DNA of 64,000 bases, from contig OX359199.1 of assembly GCA_947172415.1 (NCBI GenBank), forward strand, positions 6,258,884-6,322,883, read 5' to 3'. Position numbers and translations under genes: made by a program. Origin of the DNA: Chondrosia reniformis. Lineage: Eukaryota > Porifera > Demospongiae > Chondrillida > Chondrillidae. The notes below the pieces were generated by a model. That model was not told the DNA's origin. It was given only the letters and a program-made list of their open reading frames with translations, and did no database searches. Below are positions 1 to 12,157 of this stretch, piece after piece. The stretch's first letter is position 1. The number at the start of each line of letters is the position of its first letter.

Positions 1-175
1 ACACTTACTAAGACTTGGTTTGTTGAGAGACAAACGAGTTCAGAATTTTTGTTCCCGCGCTCAGAATTGAGACACACTCCAACTTCGGATTTTGAAAATA
101 GATGAATCCATTTTGTGACCAGTCCCCGGAAGCCAAATTTGTGGCCCATTTTCTGGGTCTCGTCCCGGCCAGACG
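1..175. other. Upstream region of the pleckstrin gene
   Basis: Noncoding sequence before the first ATG of the pleckstrin model. I see no convincing TATA box or other named element. It presumably holds the 5' UTR and part of the promoter. Confidence 0.4.
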
Positions 176-3100
176 ATGTCAAAAGAAGGCTATCTTGTGA
201 AAAAGGCAAGTTTCTAACTGATTAAGTTTGGAATCACGAACGTGTTTTTACATCATGAATTTAGCTATCTCTTAGTGTGCAATTTAATTACTTTATTTGA
301 GGTGGTCAGAAGGGTATAGGTAGTAAAGATAGAAGACGAAGCGTTCTACTCTATGATATACACGTTACATTATAGCAAAGCTAACTATATATTGTATTGG
401 TGAAACACGTTGTGTTATTACATGTTCTTCCGGATGAAAAACTCCAAAATTTTATTACATTGTGAGTAAAACGTTGGCTGGAATAGATTGTTTTATTGAG
501 TAAGTTATTGTAGGCATACACGTGACTGCATTCTGCTTTCATCTATCTAGTCATTGTAGAGATAATGTAGGGGAAAGTGAAAATATCTAGTATTGTCATA
601 TTATCTAATGGCTAGATATGAAGGTCTCTCTGTTGTCATACAGTACATTATCTAATGGCTAGATATGAAGGTCTCTCTATTGTCATACAGTGCATTATCT
701 AATGGCCTTCTTGGTTGTACAGGGCCACATACGACAGAATTGGAGAACAAGATGGTTTGTGCTGAGAGATGATACATTAAGTTACTTCAAAAAGAGAGAA
801 GTACGTACAAACAAACGTATGCTACTTTGTGCCAGTAGAATGTATACAGAGTTCTTCTCCATTTCAAGGACTATAATCCTGCTGGAGTTATACATCTACA
901 AGGTTCCTCTCTGGTCTGCCCCCCTCCAGGAGGCAACAAGAAGCACCCAGTTAGTTCCTTTCTATATCCTGCAACTGCTCTCCAAGTCATCTGATGTGTG
1001 TGTTTGACCTATTTTCTCCAGTACATCTTGCATCTAAAGACCTCAGCTGGGAAGTTGTATGATATCAATGCTCCTGACTTGCAGACACGTGATGATTGGT
1101 ATCGCTCCATTGCAGACCGTATAAGAACTTTGGCCGATACCAGGGAGGTACATTTATAAGTGTGAGCACCGCATAGATATCAAACTAATGGACTATCTGT
1201 TGCTATTAGGGTTCCCCTCTGCTCTCCTCACCGACGCAGGGAGGAAAGAGCAGCAGTATACAACTAATGTGTGGCAACTGGTAGGTTTGTGCACAGGACA
1301 CGCTTTGTTTATTTAGACTGAGTTTGCTATGTATACAAATAGTTATCTATCTTTAAAGATGTTTTAGTTGCAGTCACTCTTTCCTTATTAGGGAGCTGAT
1401 AAGAGCTATGCAAGACCCCTGGGGTGGGATTCCCATGTCTGACTTGAAGATCAAGTCCAGTGTTCAGAACCCATGCTTCACTGGTTAGATTCTATCGGCT
1501 ACTTGTAGCAGAATAGAGACTCACTGTTTTGATTGTGTGTTAGGTCAAGCTGTGGTTGAGTGGCTGTTGAAATGGTCTTTTGTATCAACACGTGAGGATG
1601 CTGTAAAGTTAGGGACTATGCTGATATATGAAGGGCACATTAAAATGATGGATTCTGTTTCTGTGGAGCGATTAAATGCAATCAGTTTTGTACAGGACAA
1701 ACAGAAACTCAAATTATTAGATTCACCAGATCAGTGCTACCTATTTGTAAGGAACACACATACCGATGTTGCCATAGTTACCAAATATTTATGAATATAA
1801 TGAAAATAGATAGATTCTCCTCAATCTAGGCTTTTTATGCTCCATCAAAGGAATTGGATTTATTCAGTGATAATCTTTTTGATGCGGATAAGGAGATGTC
1901 AGTACAAGAAGAGACACCGGTGCAAGTAAATAGATGCAAAAATCTGTCACATATTTTTTAAAGGTTTATTTTTAGGCTATGTACGTATCTTAGACATTAT
2001 AGCATGGTCTATTACATTGAAGACTATGTACAATGTATTGAAGATGGTTTGTCTTCTTTAATACTATCCTGACACATCTAGTACAGTACTTGATAAGTAT
2101 TGTTCATCTCTTTGATAATCTTATTAGCCACCACCTTCAGGGGATGCTCAAGTTGTCATCAAGCAGGGCTTCCTGCAGAAGAAGGTCAGCGAGTCACTCC
2201 TGTATGGCTTCTCTAGTGCAGCCTCATTCGTATGCTAATGTATTTAGGTGGATGGTAAGGCTGACTGGAAGCCGAGAAAGTTTGTCCTACTGAAGGATGT
2301 GGACCAATTTCTTTACTATAAAGGCTCCAAGGAGGTCAGTTTGGAGTAGAAACTCTTTATGTAGATATAAGTACTTGTGGACAGCATAAAATATATACTG
2401 CAATCCAGCTTAATTTGGTTTTAGTGAATCATCATCAAATTACTGATTACTTAGGACTTCCCAGGTGACCCCTCCCAATAGACCTCCTCTCCAGGTGACC
2501 CCTCCCCAATAGACCTCCTCTCCAGGTGACCCCTCCCAATAGACCTCCTCTCCAGGTGACCCCTCCCAATAGACCTCCTCTCCAGGTGACCCCTCCCAAT
2601 AGATCTCCTCTCCAGGTGACCCCTCCCAATAGACCTCCTCTCCAGGTGACCCCTCCCAATAGACCTCCTCTCCAGGTGACCCCTCCCAATAGACCTCCTC
2701 TCCAGGTGACCCCTCCCAATAGACCTCCTCTCCAGGTGACCCCTCCCAATAGACCTCCTCTCCAGGTGACCCCTCCCAATAGACCTCCTCTCCAGGTGAC
2801 CCCTCCCAATAGACCTCCTCTCCAGGTGACCCCTCCCAATAGACCTCCTCTCCAGGTGACCCCTCCCAATAGACCTCCTCTCCAGGTGACCCCTCCCAAT
2901 AGACCTCCTCTCCAGGTGACCCCTCCCAATAGACCTCCTCTCCAGGTGACCCCTCCCAATAGACCTCCTCTCCAGGTGACCCCTCCCCAATTGTACCCAT
3001 AACAGGTGACCCCCTCCCAATTGTATCTACATATATAACAGGTGATAGTTAGGTACAGTGGGTACATTTTGTGTCCTCATGCAGGGCAGTCCTGCGGGGA

Positions 3101-3363
3101 GCATTCCTCTGAGAGGTTGTTCAGTGCTGCTCCCCAGGGAGCATAGCTCAGACAGTAGCAGTGACTCTGAGGACAAGGAGAGCTCTAATAAACCAGATCA
3201 CTGCAATGACTATGTGGACGTGATGCAAACATGTTTAACTTTGCTCACAAAGAAGGGTCATTTCTACTACCTCAAAGCAGCCACCAGAGAGGAGAGAAAT
3301 GTTTGGGTAACAACTCTTAGACAGTTTATAATTGGTCTATCATCATTTAATAATGAACTCTGA
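176..3363 (+). CDS. PLEK: Pleckstrin (PH-DEP-PH protein)
   Basis: Eleven exons: 176-205, 723-800, 869-949, 1022-1147, 1210-1280, 1392-1483, 1544-1746, 1830-1925, 2128-2184, 2248-2334, 3085-3363; 399 residues (human pleckstrin 350). Exon 1 starts MSKEGYLVKK and joins GHIRQNWRTRWFVL, the start of the N-terminal PH domain, which ends near DDWYRSIADRIR. A DEP domain follows (NPCFTGQAVVEWLLKW to YLFV), then a second PH domain (KQGFLQKKVDGKADWKPRKF to NVWVTTLRQF). In this family the PH domains bind phosphoinositides at the plasma membrane, and pleckstrin is a protein kinase C substrate acting on the actin cytoskeleton. The second PH domain carries an acidic, serine-rich loop (DSSSDSEDKESS). Intron 1 uses a GC donor at 206-207. 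Intron 10 holds a 30-bp minisatellite. The gene converges on the STK16-like gene. The family is clear; exon 9 has an alternative acceptor. Confidence 0.9.
2459..2992. repeat. 30-bp minisatellite in pleckstrin intron 10
   Basis: About 17 head-to-tail copies of a 30-bp unit containing CCAGGTGACCCCTCCCAATA followed by GACCTCCTCT. Copies are almost identical; one has an extra C and one has GATCTCC. Because 30 is a multiple of three, long reading frames stay open on both strands, but these lie inside an intron and I do not regard them as genes. Confidence 0.95.
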
Positions 3364-3528
3364 CATTTTAACAATTAAAACACAACTTTTATCAAAACAG
3401 TACATTTTTACTAAAAGTTTTTCAAACTCATCATTTCATAATTTTATTTTCCTTATTTGGGTGTGTATATACTATTGCAATGTTTGGCTTTATTTCTCAG
3501 CAAATATGTGCGTATGTTAAATATGTAA

Positions 3529-3558
3529 AATAAACCATTCTTTATACATGAGTTTATT
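3529..3558. terminator. Facing polyadenylation signals of PLEK and STK16-like genes
   Basis: AATAAA on the plus strand at 3529-3534 serves the pleckstrin gene. The reverse complement of AATAAA (TTTATT) at 3553-3558 would serve the STK16-like gene on the minus strand. The two signals are about 20 bp apart and face each other, so the 3' ends of the two transcripts probably overlap slightly. Confidence 0.55.
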
Positions 3559-3642
3559 TTAAAATTCAAATTTACACTATATAATTTATAAATTATTTAC
3601 ATAGATACTGAAAATATTATGTATGTCATTCGCATTTTAAAA

Positions 3643-6600
3643 TCACATGTTGCTGATCAAAGTTAAAATGTCCGCCTTCACCAGAGATGCTGAAGGTCTG
3701 GCTTTTGGGTCAACTTGCAACATTGTCTTCAGTAAATCAACAAACTGCTCTGAATACTGACTGCAAAGGTGATATTTGAGGACAGTCACACAACATAAGC
3801 AGTAGTAATATTTCTATGTAATAATAACGTATGAGTATATATACGTATACAGTATGGAAGCAATGAGGTGTTCAGTGAGCCACAAAGTTCAATTACTACT
3901 AAAACTTCAAAAAGAGCTGAAAACTGAAGTATTCATATTCTTCTTGTCTGCAGACTTACTGTTCACTTGGGAGGGGTATTCGTCCACTGACTGCGGAAGT
4001 AGCTGATCCATCACAACATCTTCTCCCTGCAGAGTATACGATACTAACTGGAGGCATACTACCTCAATGGATGGGACAGTGAGACAGTGCATACTACCCC
4101 AATAGATGGGACAGTGAGACAGTGCATACTACCCCAATGGATGGGACAGTGAGACAGTGCATACTACCTCAATGGATGGGACAGTGAGACACTGCATACT
4201 ACCCCAATAGATGGGACAGTGAGACAGTGCATACTACCACAATGGATGGGACAGTGAGACAGTGCATACTACCACAATGGATGGGACAGTGAGACAGTGC
4301 ATACTACCCCAATGGATGGGACAGTGAGACAGTGCATACTACCCCAATGGATGGGACAGTGAGACACTGCATACTACCCCAATGGATGGGACAGTGAGAC
4401 AGTGCATACTATCACAATGGATGGGACAGTGAGACAGTGCATACTACCCCAATGGATGGGACAGTGAGACACTGCATACTACCCCAATGGATGGGACAGT
4501 GAGACAGTGCAGACTACCCCAATGGATGGGACAGTGAGACAGTGCAGACTACCACAATGGATGGGACAGTGAGACAGTGCATACTACCACAATGGATGGG
4601 ACAGTGAGACAGTGCATACTACCACAATGGATGGGACAGTGAGACAGTGCATACTACCACAATGGATGGGACAGTGAGACAGTGCATACTACCACAATGG
4701 ATGGGACAGTGAGACAGTGCATACTACCCCAATAGATGGGACAGTGAGACAGTGCATACTACCACAATGGATGGGACAGTGAGACAGTGCATACTACCAC
4801 AATGGATGGGACAGTGAGACAGTGCATACTACCCCAATAGATGGGACAGTGAGACAGTGCATACTACCACAATGGATGGGACAGTGAGACAGTGCATACT
4901 ACCACAATGGATGGGACAGTGAGACAGTGCATACTACCACAATGGATGGGACAGTGAGACAGTGCATACTACCTCAATGGATGGGACAGTGAGACAGTGC
5001 ATACTACCACAATAGATGGGACAGTGAGACAGTGCATACTACCACAATGGATGGGACAGTGAGACAGTGCAGACTACCACAATAGATGGGACAGTGAGAC
5101 AGTGCATACTACCCCAATAGATGGGACAGTGAGACAGTGCATACTACCCCAATGGATGGAACAGTGAGACAGTGCTATTATCCTAAGGAAGAACTCACAA
5201 AATGCTGCTTCAAACATTGTGCATCCTAATGACCATATATCCACGGCCTCTGTAATTTCAGCATCATAAGGCACCTCAAACAGTTCCGGAGCTCTTTATT
5301 AGGAAAAGAATAGTTAAACAGAAATACATGTGTCCTTTGAATAGGTTTAAATGTTCAAACAAGATAAATATGTAAATGCATGACCTAATAAATTTAAATG
5401 ATTTAATACAAATACAATCTGATAGACAGCTGTTGAGTACTTTGAGCTAGCTAGCTCATGGAATTCCCAGAAACAGCTGTCTGACCCAGTGGAGAAGAAG
5501 ATGAAAGAGAGGAAAGGAAGAAAGAAAAGACTCCTGTATCTTCATCCAAAGCTCACGCCAGGTTTAGTTCCCCTATAGGCTTTTTTACAGAATAGGCACA
5601 GCATGTAGGAAAATGATGTATTAGATTTTTCATATTATGAGAACACATATCAAACAGTAAGTACATATCATCAGGACACAACTGACCTGTAATTAGCTGT
5701 ACAAATCTGAGCAGCGAGCTCCTGCAGTGACAGAGCTTCTTGTCTGCAGCATTTAGACAGATACACTTAGTGAGTATAAAATACGAGCGACCTTATAAGG
5801 TACCTTCACGGCAAACTAACCTAGTTTGTAACACTACTCTGGCTGGATACAAACTGCCAAAATCCATTAATATCAACTCTTTCTGATTATCAGACAATAA
5901 CAAGTTTCCAGGCTACACAGCAAAGAATACTAATTAGTATACGTACATTAATCTTTCCAAGATGATGTTTGTCAGTACAACAAATTCTTTGAGGTAAGCA
6001 GCACCCTCCAGCAGATAAATACCTTGACATCTCTGTGTGCCAGTGGAACTGTGTGAGTGTGAAGAGCATTTAAGCCATCACAGACACCAACAAATAGAGA
6101 CAGCAAATCCTTTTCTGGAAGTGGACTGTTTGTAGTGGAGGACCTCTCAATCAGTGACTCAAGAGTACCTTCCTACATTAGCACAGGAAACAACCTCACT
6201 ATATATAGTCAATATGAATATCAGTAACCATTCTCAAACATCATGAAGAGGGAAAAACACGAAAAAAAGCAATTGCTGGGATTGAACCCACAACTGGCTA
6301 CAACATGCTCTGACACTCCAAATAAGGATTATCTCTCTCCATATAGAGTTTACAGTAGTTCCAATTCAGAGGGTTCACTCATTACATTCATATCATACGT
6401 ACGTATACTTGAAACTCCACAACAAAATAAATTACAACATTTCATACATTTGCTTGTAAAGTTAGCTGTGGTACATCGCTAATGGTGTGACTAAATTAAT
6501 TCTGGCATCATAAATGTGGTGATGGGAGGATTTGTACATTTTGGAAACACACAGTAACTATACACAATAATATCACTTTCATTTTATTGTATAAAGTCAT

Positions 6601-7046
6601 ACACCACATACTCTGTAGAAAGGGAATATCAGGAAGGCCTTCATATTGCTTCTTCCCTTCTTGACTTCATGGGCCACCAGTTTTATGAGGTTAGGATGGG
6701 ACACCTTTTGGTAAGATTCAATTTCTCTTTCAATAGCTTGCAGCTGGTCCACCTCCTGAAGGAGAACCTCTTTCTGAGAAAAGCAATTTATAAGTATGCG
6801 GCTTGTGATAATCTGCGGCACGATAACCATAATGTTAAATTGTAACTACGAGGAGTTGGTCGCATATCCATACTGTGTTAGCGAGTTCTACCTAAAGTTC
6901 CTTACCAACGCATATCTACTACCGGCCCTGCTTTGAACGAGATTTACATAGGAGAATCCACCTTCTCCTATTCTCCTTATAACTCGATACACTTCTCCCT
7001 GAACCTCGACTCGTTGACCAAACAAATAAGAGAATAGGGCGCCCAT
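3643..7046 (-). CDS. STK16: STK16-like (NAK family) myristoylated Ser/Thr kinase
   Basis: Eight exons on the minus strand: 7046-6906, 6773-6612, 6172-6023, 5912-5821, 5743-5687, 5293-5199, 4026-3960, 3760-3643; 293 residues (human STK16 305). The start is the ATG giving MGALFS, an N-myristoylation motif as in STK16; an upstream in-frame ATG lacks this logic. Motifs: glycine loop GEGGFSYV, the VAIK-type lysine restored across intron 1 (YAL|KEV), catalytic loop HRDVKPGN, DFGS, then YRAPELF and DIWSLGC. The insert LSLQELAAQICTANY matches the STK16 activation segment. In vertebrates this kinase sits on Golgi and vesicle membranes. Exon 7 (WRRCC to LPSEH) is the weakest part: it fits phase and partly matches STK16, but is shorter than the homologous stretch. 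The start lies only 72 bp after the adducin stop on the same strand. Confidence 0.88.
4060..5172. repeat. 35-bp minisatellite in STK16-like intron 6
   Basis: About 32 tandem copies of a 35-bp unit (ATGGGACAGTGAGACAGTGC then ATACTACCCCAATGG) filling most of intron 6 between exons 5293-5199 and 4026-3960. Variation is confined mainly to two sites: CCC/CAC/CTC in ATACTACC-C and GTGC/CTGC. The pattern of shared variants suggests higher-order duplication. Confidence 0.95.
5522..5602. repeat. Dispersed repeat, copy 1 (STK16-like intron 5)
   Basis: A stretch with AGACTCCTGTATCTTCATCC and GGTTTAGTTCCCCTATAGGC is closely matched, with scattered substitutions, by 39360-39430 in an intron of the minus-strand HSPA12-like gene. 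This marks a dispersed repeat family with the same orientation relative to the plus strand. I cannot name the family. Confidence 0.55.
6240..6345 (-). mobile_element. Possible tRNA-derived SINE head
   Basis: On the minus strand this intron segment contains AGAGCATGTTG followed at tRNA-like spacing by GTGGGTTCAATCCCAGCA, which fits a polymerase III B box and T-arm, then a T-rich tail. The A box is degenerate. This matches the layout of a tRNA-derived SINE fragment, but no second copy is seen in the window, so the call is tentative. Confidence 0.4.
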
Positions 7047-7118
7047 TGTGGGGACTTTCCTCCACTGATGAAAATTATAAAAAGGGCGTGTACAGTGTAC
7101 TGTTTTACACATTCAAAA

Positions 7119-10100
7119 TTATACTATCTCGTCAATTGGCGAGGTAAGGGCTTCTGTGAGTTTTTCAACTGCAGATGTAGTTGATTCAGCCACTTGTTCT
7201 GCCGTGGTCTTCATCTTGTTAAACGCCTTATGCATGCTCTGGACTTCCGAATCCTCCATCCAAGTGGTAATCTTTGTCTTTAGACTTGATGTACTGGACA
7301 CTTGTATCAGTTCATCATTATCTTCCATTTGACCATTTAGAACAACTTGTGTAGCAGTAGGCGGCTTATCATGCTTGTGAAGCTCGTTCACTGCTTCTGT
7401 GGTAGATTGGGCCACAACATGAGCAGTATGTCTGACTTTGTTGATTGGTGAAGGTCCATCGGTTGGAGATGTGTCTCTGTTAAATGGTGCAGATCCACAG
7501 TGTGTATGCTTGGTTGAGTCTGACGGTGTAGCTTCCTCTTTGGGTTCCAGTTGATCTGATTTACTAGCAACTGTTTGTGCAGCCTGGCTGGTTGATTGCG
7601 CAACACTCGCTGCTGTTTTAACTGTCCTTTCAAATGCATTGTCAGGCAATCTGCCATTAGTGAGTTCAAGGTGCCTCAAGATTGGGATTTCCCCAGAGAC
7701 TTTTCCTGTCTGTGTTGTAGACACAAATTCCCATGGATCCTTTTTGCCCTTTTCAACTGTCTTCTTTGCTAGATCTGTGCCAAGGAAATCCCATGCATCC
7801 TGTAGTGGGAGACAAGAATGGAAAGCCACAACACACCTGAGGCAAGTCTCAAGAAGGAATACACACACTCACACCCACCCACACTCACACTCACACCCCC
7901 TCACATCCACACACACTCACACCCCCTCACACCCACACACCACACACGTGACCATGCCATGCATTGCCCATGGAAGATGAAAATGTTATATTTTAAAATT
8001 TCACGTAAAGTTACATTTTAACAGACATAACAGGATTACATTAGTTTTAATCTGAATATTGAAATATATACAGTAATAAAATGTACATTCCCAGATAATG
8101 TTGAAAACCTTTGAATATTCCCTGCTTTCACTGTCATTGGTTGCATCTTCCTTCTCCAATTCCCTTTGTTTCCCCTTGGGATGCTTGCTCCTGTGGTCAG
8201 CTTCTCGGGAGCTCCTGGGGCCAGCTTCTCTGGAGCTCCTGTGGTCGGCTTCTCGGGAGCTCCTGGGGCCAGCTTCTCTGGAGCTCCTGTGGTCGGCTTC
8301 TCGGGAGCTCCTGGGGCCAGCTTCTCGGGAGCTCCTGGGGCCAGCTTCTCGGGAGCTCCTGGGGCCAGCTTCTCGGGAGCTCCTGGGGCTGAGTCTCCCT
8401 TGCCTGGGTCTCAGCAAGTGATTTCCCCTGTACTTGTACCCAGTTTGGTATCCCTGTGATCATCAACACAATTCAATAATTCCCAGAGTTAATAGGCACG
8501 CATGTATTACATTTGTGTACCTGGCTGTCCAACATTCTCATTAATGCTTCAAATTCCAGGTCGCCTACACCCCAGAGGCTGTGCTTGCTGACCCCACCCC
8601 CTCCCTTTGAGACAACACGGCTTACTTGACTCCATACACTCTGAGGTACCTGGATCAGACCTGTCAGACCAGCGCTCATGGCAGACACCTATTGAACCAA
8701 TCAGATAGGCCTAAAATGGCAAGTCTGTAAACCACATCACAGGACTAGGGAGAGCTTGAAATGATACATTAGGCTGGGTGATACAGCACCACACTAAACA
8801 TGAGGACATAACAGAGTAGTAAAGATAGCCTCTTAAATGATATCTTCTTCTCTAAAACATTCATGTATAGCAATGTTGTATGTATGCAGGAATACGTATG
8901 TGTAATATGCATTAATTTTGGGGTAAAGATCTGGTTATACTTAATGAGCTCAATAGCTTGTGACTGCACAAGGTACCTGTTTCCATGGCAACAACAAACC
9001 CTACTACCTACACACCATTTCATAGGTAAACAGATGTGTATATACATGCATAGACACACGTAGACACTTGTATACACACATAGACACACACAGAAATTGG
9101 TTATCAATATGTACAGTATATGTATATGTCCTAAATAAAACTAATTCTTTGGAAGGAAGATTCCAAAATTCCAATTACCATATAAGGGTATCAAAGGTTA
9201 GGACAAGCGGACAATATAGTCCAGTACTTTAAAGCTTCTCCACTTTCAAGTCTGTGGTATGTCAATTCAATTAGATTTTGAAAAAGATAGACTGAAATGC
9301 ATTTAGGTTTAATTGACAGCAGTATCTTTTTATTTGAGATAGTTATACCACAGTTTTTGAAAGCAAAAGCTTTTGGGCTGTGTTATATGAAACTTTTAAC
9401 TTCATAACTTTAGAAATATTGAAACAAACAAAAGCCATTATTTCATTTTATAAATTGGAAGGTTTAACCACAAAGTACTAGTTCAATCAGTACTAACCTA
9501 AGTATATGTATACTAACTATGTACGTAGTACCTGGATATATGTAATACTGATTATGGTTATTGTATGAGGGAGGTAGTTGTGAATATTCATGAAGGCACA
9601 TTATGCAAGTACATACATTTCACAAACACTGGAATTGTCCACATCTACCGTAGCTTATATAGATTTACTGTAGCTTATATAGAATTACTGTTGCTTATAT
9701 AGAATTACTGTAGCTTATATAGATTTACTGTAGCTTATATAGATTTACTGTAGCTTATATAGAATTACTGTTGCTTATATAGAATTAATGTAGCTTATAT
9801 AGATTTACCATTTTACCTGGATCTCACAAGCCTTCATTGTAGTGTAGAGATAATGAAAGGCTTCCTCTGCTGTATCTCCGAGTGCTACTATTCCATGGTT
9901 CCTCAGAATAAGGACCTGAGAAGGTTGAACATGAGTGATTGATGGCAGCCTCACAACGTGGCTGCTAGACACGTATTAGGGAGTATATTTAAAACCAAAC
10001 ACGATATCTTACAATTAGATTGGAAACTTTATTACTAATTATACAGTTGGTTAATGAATGATACAATGGAAATATTTGAGGATTTCTATATTCCAATCAA

Positions 10101-11975
10101 ATAGACAATTAATCAACACTTTTAATTAAAGTTATGCAACCAGTTTATACCAGTAATACCACCATCTAACCTTGCTAGCTTTGCCAAGATCTCTTGCAAT
10201 TACATTCTTCTCTTCCTCATCAACCACAATGCCTTGATAATCATGATAGGCAATAGGACCCAACTAACAAAATGATAAAGAAAACACTAAAATCTACTTC
10301 AATAAGTAAGAGAGAAGGAAATAAACTACAAATTGCACCATCATGACAGCCTTGCCATAATAATGTATGTGGTCAGGTGCTCTGACATGTAACATGCTTT
10401 ATCTAATTACAACTAATATAGAGTTCATTGTTATTATGGTATGAGGGAGGTAGTTGTGAATACACGTATTCATAAAGGCACATTATGCAAGTACATTTCA
10501 CAAATACTGGAATTGTCCACATCTACCATAGCTTATATTATAGGCTTATATAGATTTACCAGATTTACGTAGTTAGTATACATATACTTAGGTTAGTACT
10601 GATGTTATTAGTCCATTGTATGCAATTGTAGGGTCAACTTTAAAGTAGCCACTGATATCACTGACCACATAGTTAAATCACAATAGTTAAAGTCAACCTA
10701 TGCACTATATAATTCATATACAGATCATGTCACTTACAATCAGGGCTTCTTGTGAAATGGGAAGTAATCCACAAGACATAGTCGAAACCTGCAAACCACA
10801 TCACAAAGAAACCTAATAATTTACACTTTTAGATGTGACCTCAACAAACTAGAAACTTCCTTCCTAAACATGTCTGCCAACAAAGTGACTAATGCAGTTG
10901 GAAAACTCAATAGGAACATCACAATCACATTACATCTTTTACCTACAACTGTCAAATACAACTAATTGCATAGAGAGTTCACTGTTGCAAGCGGAAAACA
11001 GTAATTTTCCCACAATTTTATTAACATTGTGACACTGTGAATCATGCAATCACTAATTGAACTTTTAATAAACATCAATTTTGCAGAAACTTGCTTCACT
11101 TACAGCTGCCCCCGCAGACGTGTGTACGTGGATTATACACGATACAGCTGGTCTAACTGCATGGATTGCAGAATGTAGGGTGTACCCCGCCCTGCTGACA
11201 CCAAGCCTAGTGCTCCCTGCATCAATGACCTCTCCATCCAGATCTACCTTTACCAAGCTAGATGCAGTTACTTCACTGTACAGCAAGCCAAATGGATTCA
11301 AAAGGAAGTGATTGTTGCTGCCATCCACACGCACCTCACAAGAGGAAATACAGTGAAAACACTATATAACACTTCCTGTTATATATTTCGAGTTGACTGT
11401 GACCATTCCCTTTGTAATTAATGGGTGCAACTTACCATTCGACCACATGTGAAACTTACTGTGATGTGGTTATAAACAAGCTGACTCCAACCAAAGTAGT
11501 CCACCAGCCGATAGACTGATGCTAGTTTGCACCTTAATTCTTGTTCCGTTTTCGAATACCTCTTAGCTAGTGTCCCTCTTAAATCGTTGATAGGGCGTAC
11601 CATGGTAGTAGTGTGAGTGTGGTATGGAGCTGCAGATACAGACAGTGCTGGAGGTACTGGGGGAGGGGGCGGAGGAGGAGGAGGACCATCTTTTAAACCT
11701 CCGAAATTTGATCGGAAACTGCTAGTCACCTGCTTTTGGAGAATATTTTCCACTTTCGAAACAAATTCTTCCGAATTCAAAAGCTCCGAAACACGCCTAC
11801 TTTGGGTTAACTTTACCACATCTCTTTCTATTACATATGGACGATTCGATGTTTTTTTGCGATTCGAGGCGAACAAGTTTTTTCCAAGGCCAGACCAAGA
11901 GGGTGGTGCTTCAAAATGTACTTTTTTCTTTGAGTGACGACTTTTCTTTGCGTTTCCCGCCATGTTGGTCGCCAT
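7119..11975 (-). CDS. ADD: Adducin-like membrane-skeleton protein
   Basis: Eight exons on the minus strand: 11975-11460, 11334-11104, 10788-10738, 10263-10171, 9915-9817, 8688-8521, 8453-8109, 7799-7119; 727 residues, close to vertebrate adducins. The class II aldolase-like head domain is clear: [70 protein letters not shown], then the adducin-specific [11 protein letters not shown] and GYQTGYKYR. Adducins cap actin filaments and recruit spectrin. The N-terminus has a run of nine prolines. Exon 7 encodes an imperfect eight-residue tandem repeat (SSREAGPR). The C-terminal exon ([21 protein letters not shown]) lacks the lysine-rich MARCKS-related tail of vertebrate adducins. The start MATNMAGN is the first ATG; MAGN is an alternative. 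The exon 7 donor (AAG|GTTTTC) is weak. It is head-to-head with LST2. Confidence 0.9.
7862..7946. repeat. CA-rich simple repeat in adducin intron 7
   Basis: Irregular CACACTCACACCC-type repeat within the adducin intron between 7799 and 8109. Confidence 0.8.
8192..8392. repeat. 24-bp coding minisatellite in adducin exon 7
   Basis: Eight to nine tandem copies of a 24-bp unit (for example AGCTCCTGGGGCCAGCTTCT plus CGGG). On the minus strand it encodes an eight-residue repeat, SSREAGPR, with interspersed ADHR variants. It lies inside the adducin frame just after GYQTGYKYR, in the neck or tail region. The unit length preserves the frame. Confidence 0.9.
9485..10602. repeat. Direct and inverted repeats across adducin introns
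   Basis: A segment at about 9550-9660 (GAGGGAGGTAGTTGTGAATA to GGAATTGTCCACATCTACC) recurs in direct orientation at about 10442-10535. At the outer edges, 9485-9525 (ACTAACCTAAGTATATGTAT) recurs inverted at 10566-10602. Exons 4 and 5 of adducin lie between the outer arms. A 20-bp tandem repeat (TAGCTTATATAGATTTACTG, about eight copies) occupies 9652-9805. Confidence 0.75.
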
Positions 11976-12157
11976 TTTTTACTAATTTGACCGCTGACCG
12001 GCGGCAGGCGGAAACCAGTGGAGACTTGCGGTCAACAGTTTCCGTAATTATACAAACAGTTGATAAAATAGCTAAACAGACTGAACACCGAACAGAAATA
12101 GCCAGATATAGACACCATTGCAAGTTATTTTTATTTTCAACCTCCTGTAGCTGGAAT
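11976..12157. promoter_or_regulatory. Shared divergent promoter region, adducin / LST2
   Basis: Only 182 bp separate the start codons of the minus-strand adducin gene and the plus-strand LST2 gene. Both 5' UTRs and any core promoter must lie here, so it is a natural bidirectional promoter candidate. I see no clear TATA element. Confidence 0.5.

Noticed and set aside
2440..3067. Long open frames on both strands encoding repeats such as GVTWRGGLL
   Set aside because: They are shadows of a 30-bp minisatellite whose period is a multiple of three, inside a pleckstrin intron.
2459..5172. Regular repeat arrays that might suggest CRISPR
   Set aside because: Units are head-to-tail without unique spacers and lie in eukaryotic introns.
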